Source of the DNA: Lachnospiraceae bacterium UBA7012
GTDB lineage: Bacteria > Bacillota > Clostridia > Lachnospirales > Lachnospiraceae
Assembly: GCA_002449595.1 (NCBI GenBank)
Contig: DJXE01000102.1
Location: 6,129 to 11,231 of the forward strand
DNA length: 5,103 nt
Direction: 5' to 3'
The notes under the pieces are model-generated. The model ran no database searches and was not told the origin of the DNA. It worked only from the letters and a program-made list of their open reading frames with translations. The position numbers and the translations under genes were made by a program. Shown in pieces: positions 1 to 5,103 of the stretch; the stretch's first letter is position 1; each line of letters opens with the position of its first letter.

Positions 1-990
1 GGCGGCGCCGAGATCGCGGGCATCAAGATGCACGCGGCGATCGACGTCATCATACGCAGGAACCACATCCACCACAGCACGATGGGCATCTGGTGCGACT
101 GGGAGGCACAGGGCACGCGCATCACGCAGAACCTGTTCCACGACAACCAGCGGCCGGCGTTCGCGAAGCACCTGGCGGGCGGCATGCCGTCGCAGGATCT
201 CTTCGTCGAGGTCAGCCACGGGCCGACCCTGATCGACAACAACATCCTGCTCTCGGACGTGAGCCTCAGGTTCGCGACCCAGGGCGTCGCGATGGTGCAC
301 AACCTGATCTGCGGCGCGCTGACCAAGGTCGGCGACGGCACCGGCGACCGCTACACGCCGTACCATATGCCGCACCGCACGGAGGTCATGGGCATGATGA
401 CCTTTCTGCACGGCGACGACCGGTTCTACAACAATATTTTCGTGCAGAAGCATCCGTCGGATGACTTCCACATCGACAACGACAGCGACGGCCATCCGGA
501 GGTTGAGAACCGTCTCGCGGGCACATGGTGCTTCGACGAGTACCCGACCTACGACGAGTGGATCGTGAACTTCGACATGGACGAGGAGATCCCCGGCATG
601 AAGAAGCTGGAGCCGTTCCACTTCTCACACCTTCCGGTCTGGGCTGCGGGCAACGTCTATTTCGATGGCGCAAAGCCTTGGAAAAAGGAGACGGACAACC
701 TCGTCGACGCGGACAGCGACGTGCGCGTGGACCTGGAGGAGACGGCGGACGGCTGGTATCTGGACACCAACGTCTACGAGCACCTCGCCGGCTTCACCGC
801 TGACATGGTGGATTCGGACGTGCTCGGCAACGCGTTTGAGCCGGACCAGCGGTTCGAGAATCCGGACGGCACGGCGATCGTCTTCGACCGCGACTATTTC
901 GGCGCGCGGCGCGCGCTCGGCATTCTGCCGGGACCGTTCACCTCAGCGGAAGAGGCGGGAGAAAAGCTTTACGGCAGCAATCTGAACTGA
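1..990 (+). CDS. Right-handed parallel beta-helix glycosidase, GH120 beta-xylosidase-like (5'-truncated)
   Basis: The reading frame is open from base 1, so the start lies outside the window; 329 residues and a TGA stop are visible. The visible part has the short Asn-rich turns of a beta-helix (ITQNLFHDN, LIDNNILLS, MVHNLI, RFYNNIFV). GIWCDWEAQGTRI (residues 29-41) followed by DLFVEVSHGP (66-75) resembles glycoside hydrolase family 120, retaining beta-xylosidases that release xylose from xylo-oligosaccharides. From memory, the Thermoanaerobacterium XylC nucleophile is an Asp in a W-x-D-W context and the acid/base a Glu in VEVNHGP; the matching residues here are Asp33 and Glu70. RYTPYHMPH (117-125) is a further conserved-looking block. 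After about residue 205 the helix pattern gives way to a C-terminal region rich in Asp and Glu. The family is around 640 residues, so roughly half is missing and any signal peptide cannot be judged. A different beta-helix carbohydrase (for example pectate-lyase-like) is the alternative; the GH120 assignment is moderate. Confidence 0.75.
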   Translation, partial: GGAEIAGIKMHAAIDVIIRRNHIHHSTMGIWCDWEAQGTRITQNLFHDNQRPAFAKHLAGGMPSQDLFVEVSHGPTLIDNNILLSDVSLRFATQGVAMVHNLICGALTKVGDGTGDRYTPYHMPHRTEVMGMMTFLHGDDRFYNNIFVQKHPSDDFHIDNDSDGHPEVENRLAGTWCFDEYPTYDEWIVNFDMDEEIPGMKKLEPFHFSHLPVWAAGNVYFDGAKPWKKETDNLVDADSDVRVDLEETADGWYLDTNVYEHLAGFTADMVDSDVLGNAFEPDQRFENPDGTAIVFDRDYFGARRALGILPGPFTSAEEAGEKLYGSNLN

Positions 991-1017
991 GGCTGCGGCA
1001 GGAATACAGAAGATGAC

Positions 1018-1051
1018 AGCGGCCGGGTGCGATCACGCACCCGGCTGCTTT
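1018..1051 (+). terminator. Probable intrinsic terminator of the beta-helix gene
   Basis: A perfect 10-bp GC-rich stem (GCCGGGTGCG at 1022-1031, CGCACCCGGC at 1036-1045) has a 4-base ATCA loop. The stem extends outward by a G-T pair and three Watson-Crick pairs to 1018 and 1049. It starts 27 bases after the stop at 990. The following tract is poor in T (TTTGTCG; more T only from 1061), so efficiency is uncertain, but position and stability fit a transcript end. Confidence 0.65.
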
Positions 1052-1102
1052 GTCGTAAACCTTTTCTTAAGAGAATGCTCTCAGAGACCGGAGCCGGTTC
1101 CG

Positions 1103-1118
1103 TATCGCTGCAGCGATA
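1103..1118. promoter_or_regulatory. Perfect 16-bp palindrome, possible operator
   Basis: TATCGCTGCAGCGATA is a perfect inverted repeat without spacer (8-bp arms), lying in the intergenic region 130 bases before the MATE start codon. It has no T tract and no loop, so it looks like a site for a dimeric DNA-binding protein rather than a terminator. No regulator gene is visible in the window, and the bound protein is unknown. Chance occurrence of an 8-bp-arm perfect palindrome is below one in ten for 5 kb of random sequence. Confidence 0.4.
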
Positions 1119-1153
1119 TATAGGCAACAAAAACAGGCGGTTACGCTGAGCAG

Positions 1154-1169
1154 GATAATGGTGTAGAAT
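1154..1169 (+). promoter_or_regulatory. Weak promoter -10 candidates for the MATE gene
   Basis: Two overlapping-range -10-like hexamers are present, GATAAT (1154-1159) and TAGAAT (1164-1169), each 5/6 to TATAAT. Neither has a convincing -35 at 16-18 bases upstream (TTACGC at 1141-1146 is the best offered). If used, transcription would begin near 1166-1176, giving a leader of about 70-80 bases. A poor -35 would be consistent with a regulated promoter needing an activator, but this is inference. Confidence 0.3.
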
Positions 1170-1235
1170 GGTTTTTGCACTCAGATTACAAACATGGAAA
1201 AGACTTATCCGCCGGATCACGGCGAAGAAAGAGAC

Positions 1236-1242
1236 AGGGGAG
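1236..1242 (+). promoter_or_regulatory. Shine-Dalgarno site deciding a GTG start for the MATE gene
   Basis: AGGGGAG sits 5 bases before the GTG at 1248. The in-frame upstream ATG at 1194 is preceded by CTCAGATTACAAAC, which has no purine-rich site. This supports GTG 1248 as the start. Confidence 0.7.
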
Positions 1243-1247
1243 CAGAC

Positions 1248-2603
1248 GTGGCAGAGAATGAACTGACGAGACAGCAGATGGTGCGGACCGCGCTGAAGGT
1301 CGCGTGGCCGGCGATGATGGAGAGCTTCTTTGTCACGCTGGCGGGCATGATCGACACGATGATGGTCGCGACGCTCGGCAGCTACGCCGTGGCGGCGGTC
1401 GGACTGACCACGCAGCCGAAGTTTATCGGCCTGACGCCGTTCTTTGGCGTCAACGTCGCGGTGTCGGCGCTGGTGGCGAGGAGAAAGGGAGAGAAGAACC
1501 GCAGGAGCGCGAACGAAGTGCTGCTGACGGCGCTTCTGATCACGCTGGTCCTGTGCCTGATCGTGACGGTCCTGTTCGTCGCGGGTGCGCCTTTTATTAT
1601 CCGCCTCGCCGGCAGCAACGCGGACACGCATGAGGCGGCGGTCGTGTACTTCCGGATCATCATGGGAGGCATGTTCTTCAACGTGCTCACGATGGTGATC
1701 AACGCGGTGCAGCGCGGCAGCGGCAACACGACGATCTCCATGACGACGAACATCACGTCGAGCGTCGTCAATATCATTTTCAACTATCTTCTGATCGGCG
1801 GGCACTTCGGATTCCCGGCACTCGGGATCCGCGGCGCGGCGATCGCGACGGTGCTTGGAACGGTCGTCGCTGCGGTCATGGCGGTCCGTTCCCTGTACAA
1901 CCCGAACAGCTACGTGAAGATCCCCACGATCCTGAAGGAGAAGATCCGCAGCACGCGGCAGGCCTTCGGCTCGATCGGCAGGATCGCCGTCAATACGGCG
2001 ACCGAGAACATCGCAATGCGCGTCGGGTTCCTGGCGACAGCGCTGCTCGCGGCGCGCCTCGGGACGGACGAGTTCGCGGCGCACAACGTCGGCATGAACA
2101 TCCTGGGCCTCGGCTTTTCCTTTGCGGACGGCATGCAGGTCGCAGCGATCGCGCTGTCGGGCGAGGCGCTCGGCGCGGGATTAAAGCAGAGAGCAAAGGA
2201 CTACGGCGCGATCTGCCAGCACATCGGCTTTGCGATTTCCGTGATTCTGGCGGCACTGCTTTTCTTCTTCGGGAAATGGTTCTACGGGCTCTACTTCGAC
2301 GAGCCGCACATCATTGAGATGGGCGTGATGATCTCCAGATTCACCATGGTGGTCGTTCTGCTCCAGATCTCGCAAGTCATCTACTCGGGCTGCCTTCGCG
2401 CGGCGGGCGACGTGAAATACGTCCTCATCGCAGCGCTGATCAGCGTGACGACGATCCGGACGCTCGTCACGGTCCTGCTCGTCCTGGTCTTCCCGATGGG
2501 ACTCGCCGGTGTCTGGCTCGGCGTTCTCTCGGACCAGGGGACGCGCTTCCTGCTGATGCGGCGGCGCTTCCGTCAGGGCAAGTGGGTGGATATGAAGATA
2601 TGA
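1248..2603 (+). CDS. MATE-family multidrug/cation antiporter
   Basis: A complete 451-residue inner-membrane transporter, the usual length for the Multidrug And Toxic compound Extrusion family, which exports cationic drugs or metabolites in exchange for Na+ or H+. About twelve hydrophobic segments occur in two homologous halves. The family repeat shows as AVQRGSGNTTISM (residues 153-165) in the first half and CLRAAGDVKYVLI (382-394) in the second. TM1 carries an acidic residue in GMIDTMMV (Asp36), a position where MATE proteins of the DinF/NorM type keep an ion-coupling Asp. A basic cytoplasmic loop (ARRKGEKNRR, 77-86) follows TM2, and the hydrophilic linker between halves is near 222-240. The GTG start is chosen for its ribosome binding site; starting at ATG 1194 adds 18 charged residues without one. 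It stands as a single gene between two terminators. The substrate cannot be read from sequence. Confidence 0.92.
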   Translation: MAENELTRQQMVRTALKVAWPAMMESFFVTLAGMIDTMMVATLGSYAVAAVGLTTQPKFIGLTPFFGVNVAVSALVARRKGEKNRRSANEVLLTALLITLVLCLIVTVLFVAGAPFIIRLAGSNADTHEAAVVYFRIIMGGMFFNVLTMVINAVQRGSGNTTISMTTNITSSVVNIIFNYLLIGGHFGFPALGIRGAAIATVLGTVVAAVMAVRSLYNPNSYVKIPTILKEKIRSTRQAFGSIGRIAVNTATENIAMRVGFLATALLAARLGTDEFAAHNVGMNILGLGFSFADGMQVAAIALSGEALGAGLKQRAKDYGAICQHIGFAISVILAALLFFFGKWFYGLYFDEPHIIEMGVMISRFTMVVVLLQISQVIYSGCLRAAGDVKYVLIAALISVTTIRTLVTVLLVLVFPMGLAGVWLGVLSDQGTRFLLMRRRFRQGKWVDMKI

Positions 2604-2613
2604 ATCTTTCAGA

Positions 2614-3987
2614 TCAGGCAAGCCCTCTCGGACAGGGCTTGCCGATTTTTTCGCGGTAGAGGTAGTACAGCTCTTCGGTCGCGATCGCCATCTTGGTCAC
2701 GGAAAAGGGCTTTCCGCCGTGATCCTGTGTCTCGGGATACGTGTACCACGTGTCCGTCAGCGTGTTCAGGTCCACACAGTCCCCGTGTTTGAAGAGATAC
2801 TCATACTCCACGTGACAGGAGTAGAGGGAGGGAACGGGCTTTTCCATGACGAGCTCCCCATCCCGCAGCTCGATGCCGGAATAATTGGAGCCTTCCCCGT
2901 AGGCGGCGCGGAATACGTCGGGATCCGGGGTCACACGGACATGGAAGCCGTCCATGTCGTGAGTCATCGTGCCACTGCCGAGGCGGAGATAGCGCTTCGC
3001 GTTCGGCAGGGAGTCGACGTGGACCGGCAGCTCGCCGGAGGAGTATGTGCCGTCCCGCACTTCGCGGCGGACGTTTTCCCGCTCCCACTCGTACCAGTCC
3101 GGGATGTGGGTGAAGTGCCTGGGGAGAGCAGAATCAGCCCCGTGCTCAGCTCCACTGATCTCATCCAGCTGCCCGTACCGGTCCATCTCCCAGGCGCTGC
3201 CGCAGGCATCGCACGTCAGTCTTGTGCCGGCTGAGCGCATGCGGAACTCCGTGCCGCAGTGCGGGCACTGGTAGAGGATCTTTTCGAGGCCGACCGCCCG
3301 TTCCGGGTCGTCCACGGGAACCAGGTGTTCCTTCTGCCAGCGGAAATCGTCGTACTGAAACTCCTCGACGAGACGATCGTTGATCTCGGAGGGGGAGAGC
3401 TCTTCCAGGTCGGAGGGCGTAAAGAGCAGCTTCATGGTCGCCTCGGTCGGCCGCACCTTGCGTTCCCGTCTCGTGTTCCAGAACGGGTGGTTGACGTGGT
3501 GCCCGTGACAGAGGAGGACGACGACCGGCACCTTCAGAAACTTGCAAACCTTGCCGAGCGATTCCGGAAGCGGCGCTGTCGTGCCGCACAGGGAATAGCG
3601 GGCTTCCGGATAAAGGCCGATCACGCCGCCCTGCTTCACGACGGTGCGAAGCTGGCGGATCAGCGAGGGATCGTTCGTGAATTTGCGCTTGCAGATCCCG
3701 CCGATCGCGCGCAGGACCCACTCCCGGCCGATGTAGCCGTCGATCGCGACGATATAGTTCGGGACGCGGGGGAAGCAGGCGGCGATCGACACCTTCATGT
3801 CATAGAAGGCGTTGTGGTTGCCGAGCAGAAGATAGGGTCCCTTCAGCCCTTTCATGCCGATCTTTGTGATCTTCGTGCGGTGCATGAGGAGGGCGGGGAA
3901 GCACAGGAGCCACAGAAGCGGCCGCAGGTACCAGCGGCACGGGACGGGCGGCTTTGCCATATCAAAACGTTCGATGCGGTCTTTCAT
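2614..3987 (-). CDS. PlsC-like acyltransferase with zinc ribbon and uncharacterised C-terminal region
   Basis: A 457-residue protein. The N-terminal part (about 15-200) is a lysophospholipid acyltransferase domain: a hydrophobic segment (WYLRPLLWLLCFPALLM, 19-35) for membrane attachment, then the catalytic NHxxxxD block GNHNAFYD (56-63; His58, Asp63), and YPEARYS (126-132), which stands where PlsC has FPEGTRS. Enzymes of this fold move an acyl chain from acyl-ACP or acyl-CoA to a glycerophosphate or other hydroxyl. Next is a zinc ribbon, CPHC (241-244) and CDAC (259-262), then about 190 residues rich in Tyr, Trp and acidic residues that I do not recognise. PlsC alone is about 240 residues, so nearly half is extra. 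The start is supported by GGAGAG 5 bases upstream; Met10 lacks such a site. The acceptor is unknown; lysophosphatidate is only the default guess. It is monocistronic as far as seen. Confidence 0.85.
   Translation of the reverse strand: MKDRIERFDMAKPPVPCRWYLRPLLWLLCFPALLMHRTKITKIGMKGLKGPYLLLGNHNAFYDMKVSIAACFPRVPNYIVAIDGYIGREWVLRAIGGICKRKFTNDPSLIRQLRTVVKQGGVIGLYPEARYSLCGTTAPLPESLGKVCKFLKVPVVVLLCHGHHVNHPFWNTRRERKVRPTEATMKLLFTPSDLEELSPSEINDRLVEEFQYDDFRWQKEHLVPVDDPERAVGLEKILYQCPHCGTEFRMRSAGTRLTCDACGSAWEMDRYGQLDEISGAEHGADSALPRHFTHIPDWYEWERENVRREVRDGTYSSGELPVHVDSLPNAKRYLRLGSGTMTHDMDGFHVRVTPDPDVFRAAYGEGSNYSGIELRDGELVMEKPVPSLYSCHVEYEYLFKHGDCVDLNTLTDTWYTYPETQDHGGKPFSVTKMAIATEELYYLYREKIGKPCPRGLA
2617..2651 (+). 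terminator. Strong intrinsic terminator of the MATE gene, inside the convergent gene's last codons
   Basis: A perfect 10-bp stem (GGCAAGCCCT at 2617-2626, AGGGCTTGCC at 2634-2643) with a 7-base loop is followed by GA and six Ts (2646-2651). It begins 14 bases after the MATE stop codon. On the - strand the same bases are the last nine sense codons of the acyltransferase (GKPCPRGLA), whose stop is at 2614-2616. The - strand reading lacks a T tract after the stem, so it acts as a terminator for + transcription only. Confidence 0.88.
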
Positions 3988-3992
3988 ATCAT

Positions 3993-3998
3993 CTCTCC
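3993..3998 (-). promoter_or_regulatory. Shine-Dalgarno site of the acyltransferase
   Basis: On the - strand GGAGAG is followed by ATGAT and then the ATG at 3985-3987, a 5-base spacing. The ATG within this spacer is out of frame. This fixes the start of the acyltransferase at Met1 rather than Met10. Confidence 0.7.
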
Positions 3999-4032
3999 GA
4001 GGTACGGCGAATGTCTGGAAATCGTCTTTTTC

Positions 4033-4041
4033 ATCATAACA
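4033..4041 (-). promoter_or_regulatory. Extended -10 promoter of the acyltransferase
   Basis: Read on the - strand, TGTTATGAT is a TGn-extended -10 with the hexamer TATGAT (5/6 to consensus). The -35 region at 16-18 bases is poor (GGTGTC / TGGTGT), as tolerated by extended -10 promoters. The transcript would start near 4026, giving a leader of about 40 bases. Confidence 0.5.
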
Positions 4042-4079
4042 TGACAGGCGTGAGGGACACCACTTTCCTATAAACCCTA

Positions 4080-4108
4080 TTGACTTAGTATGATTTAAGA
4101 AGTATAGT
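4080..4108 (+). promoter_or_regulatory. Consensus sigma-A promoter of the cysteine desulfurase
   Basis: TTGACT (4080-4085) and TATAGT (4103-4108) are separated by exactly 17 bases, each matching 5 of 6 consensus positions. Transcription would begin near 4115, leaving a leader of about 72 bases. The local sequence is markedly AT-rich against the GC-rich genes on either side. A small CTTA-N8-TAAG inverted repeat (4084-4099) lies in the spacer but is too weak to call an operator. Confidence 0.8.
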
Positions 4109-4168
4109 TAGACGACGGCATTTATCGGACAAAATCACACGAAAAAAGCCGCCATCACAAAACAGGAC

Positions 4169-4175
4169 AGGAGGT
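4169..4175 (+). promoter_or_regulatory. Shine-Dalgarno site of the cysteine desulfurase
   Basis: AGGAGGT is a near-perfect anti-16S match, with 11 bases between it and the ATG at 4187. The spacing is on the long side. No alternative in-frame start lies closer, and the protein from 4187 begins with the usual NifS N-terminus. Confidence 0.7.
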
Positions 4176-4186
4176 GCGCAGCAGCT

Positions 4187-5103
4187 ATGACGATCTATGC
4201 GGACAACGCCGCGACCACGAAGATGAGCCGCGCGGCGATCGACGCCATGCTGCTCTGTATGGAGGAGCAGTACGGCAATCCGTCAAGCCTGTATTCGATC
4301 GGGCAGAGAGCGAAGGAGATCCTCGAGGAGGCGCGGGCGGACATTGCGGCCGTCATCGGCGCGGATCCGGGGGAGATCATTTTTACTTCAGGAGGGAGCG
4401 AGGCGGACAACCAGGCGATCCGCTCGGCGGCGGAACTCGGAAGAAAAGCGGGAAAGACGCACATCATCTCGACCGCGTTCGAGCATCATGCCGTGCTCCA
4501 CACGCTGAAGAGGCTGGAGAGCGAGGGCTTCGAGGTCACGCTCCTGGACGTCCACGAGGACGGCCTCGTCCGGCCGGAAGAGGTGGAGAACGCGATTCGG
4601 GAGGACACCTGCCTCGTCACGATCATGTTCGCGAACAATGAGATCGGGACGATCCAGCCCATCCGCGAGATCGGCGCGATCTGCCGCAGGCGCGGCGTGC
4701 TGTTCCACACGGACGCGGTGCAGGCCGTGGGCCACGTGCCGATCAACGTGCACGAGGACAATATCGACATGCTTTCCTCTTCGGCGCACAAGTTCCACGG
4801 ACCGAAGGGAATCGGCTTTTTGTATGCGAAAAGGGGAGTCCGCCTGACCAACTTAATCGAAGGCGGAGCACAGGAACGCGGGAAGCGGGCCGGCACCGAG
4901 AACGTGGCCGCAATCGTCGGAATGGCGGCCGCGCTCAAGGAGACAGCAGGAAAGATGCAGGAGAACGCGGCGCGCATGAGCGCGGCGAGAGACCGCCTGA
5001 TCGCGGGACTCTCGGAGATCCCGCACTCCGCCCTGAACGGGGACGCCGTACACCGGCTGCCCGGCAACGTGAACTTCTGCTTCGAGGGCATCGAGGGCGA
5101 ATC
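4187..5103 (+). CDS. nifS: Cysteine desulfurase, NifS/IscS type (3'-truncated)
   Basis: The frame from ATG 4187 is open to the right edge: 305 complete codons of a protein usually near 380-400 residues. It is a fold-type I PLP enzyme that takes sulfur from L-cysteine as an enzyme persulfide, giving alanine and supplying Fe-S cluster assembly or tRNA/thiamine thiolation in the cytoplasm. Visible signatures are YADNAATT (4-11), TSGGSEADN (67-75), HHAVLH (100-105), NNEIG (150-154), HTDAVQ (174-179) and SSSAHKFHGPKG (197-208). Lys202 is the PLP Schiff-base lysine; His100, Asn151, Asp176 and Gln179 match E. coli IscS His104, Asn155, Asp180, Gln183 and Lys206 with a constant offset of four. RAGTENVAAIVG (234-245) favours the NifS-like Firmicutes branch. 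The catalytic cysteine loop, expected near residue 324, lies beyond the window. In Clostridia the next gene is often thiI, suggesting tRNA 4-thiouridine synthesis, but that cannot be seen here. The symbol is a family-level name. Confidence 0.95.
   Translation, partial: MTIYADNAATTKMSRAAIDAMLLCMEEQYGNPSSLYSIGQRAKEILEEARADIAAVIGADPGEIIFTSGGSEADNQAIRSAAELGRKAGKTHIISTAFEHHAVLHTLKRLESEGFEVTLLDVHEDGLVRPEEVENAIREDTCLVTIMFANNEIGTIQPIREIGAICRRRGVLFHTDAVQAVGHVPINVHEDNIDMLSSSAHKFHGPKGIGFLYAKRGVRLTNLIEGGAQERGKRAGTENVAAIVGMAAALKETAGKMQENAARMSAARDRLIAGLSEIPHSALNGDAVHRLPGNVNFCFEGIEGE

Noticed and set aside
901..916. GCGCGC-rich run that might form Z-DNA or a repeat
   Set aside because: It encodes in-frame Gly-Ala-Arg-Arg-Ala residues of the beta-helix protein and is explained by GC-biased codon choice.
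969..2084. Long 371-codon - strand reading frame opposite the MATE gene
   Set aside because: Its product is almost all Arg, Asp and His in a low-complexity pattern, as expected from the complement of GC-rich codons. It runs through the terminator and intergenic region and opposes a clear MATE protein.
3259..4044. 261-codon + strand reading frame opposite the acyltransferase
   Set aside because: It is a complement-strand shadow of a gene with clear NHxxxxD and zinc-ribbon motifs. The product has no recognisable domain, and the frame runs into the divergent promoter region.
4080..4110. Possible IscR/Rrf2-type operator over the desulfurase promoter
   Set aside because: Checking the reverse complement gives only a CTTA-N8-TAAG match and short CTAT/ATAG ends. 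It falls well short of a type 1 IscR palindrome.
4109..4168. Possible riboswitch or T-box in the desulfurase leader
   Set aside because: The leader is only about 72 bases. It contains no stable hairpin, T-box motif or terminator, only weak GGC/GCC pairing.
4174..4641. 155-codon + strand reading frame overlapping the start of the cysteine desulfurase
   Set aside because: It is off-frame relative to the NifS frame at 4187, is Gly/Arg-rich and carries no family motif. The NifS signatures settle the true frame.
1..5103. Mobile element, CRISPR array, tRNA/rRNA, toxin-antitoxin or defence system
   Set aside because: No transposase, terminal repeats, regularly spaced repeats, tRNA cloverleaf or defence-family motifs were seen. 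All long frames are accounted for by four ordinary genes and their shadows.

Overview
The window is GC-rich (around 60% by eye) and reads as an ordinary chromosomal segment of a high-GC Firmicute, most likely a Clostridia / Lachnospiraceae-type gut anaerobe. The basis is strong AGGAGG-class Shine-Dalgarno sites, a consensus sigma-A promoter, a RAGTENV-type NifS, a PlsC-like acyltransferase with an attached zinc ribbon, and a parallel beta-helix glycosidase. The taxonomic call is inference from gene types, not from a marker gene.

Layout. (1) Bases 1-990, + strand: the C-terminal half of a right-handed parallel beta-helix protein resembling GH120 beta-xylosidases, cut by the left edge and closed by a GC-rich hairpin at 1018-1051. 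(2) 991-1247: a 257-base intergenic region with that hairpin, a perfect 16-bp palindrome (1103-1118) and weak promoter-like hexamers. (3) 1248-2603, + strand: a complete MATE-family multidrug/cation antiporter, best started at a GTG with a good ribosome binding site. (4) 2614-3987, - strand: a 457-residue membrane-associated acyltransferase with a zinc ribbon and an uncharacterised C-terminal region. It converges on the MATE gene with only 10 bases between the stop codons, and the MATE terminator lies inside its last codons. (5) 3988-4186: a divergent promoter region with a consensus + promoter and an extended -10 on the - strand. (6) 4187-5103, + strand: the first 305 codons of a NifS/IscS-type cysteine desulfurase, cut by the right edge.

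The genes do not form one pathway. Each of the three genes whose upstream region is visible (MATE, acyltransferase, desulfurase) appears to have its own control region. They cover hemicellulose-derived xylo-oligosaccharide breakdown (1), export of drugs or metabolites (3), lipid acylation (4) and sulfur mobilisation for Fe-S clusters or tRNA thiolation (6). No mobile element, CRISPR array, RNA gene, toxin-antitoxin or defence module was found. I do not see a convincing new multi-gene system. The points most worth a second look are the terminator nested in a convergent coding end, the palindrome upstream of the MATE gene, the insertion between the proposed catalytic residues of the GH120-like enzyme, and the zinc-ribbon/C-terminal architecture of the acyltransferase.
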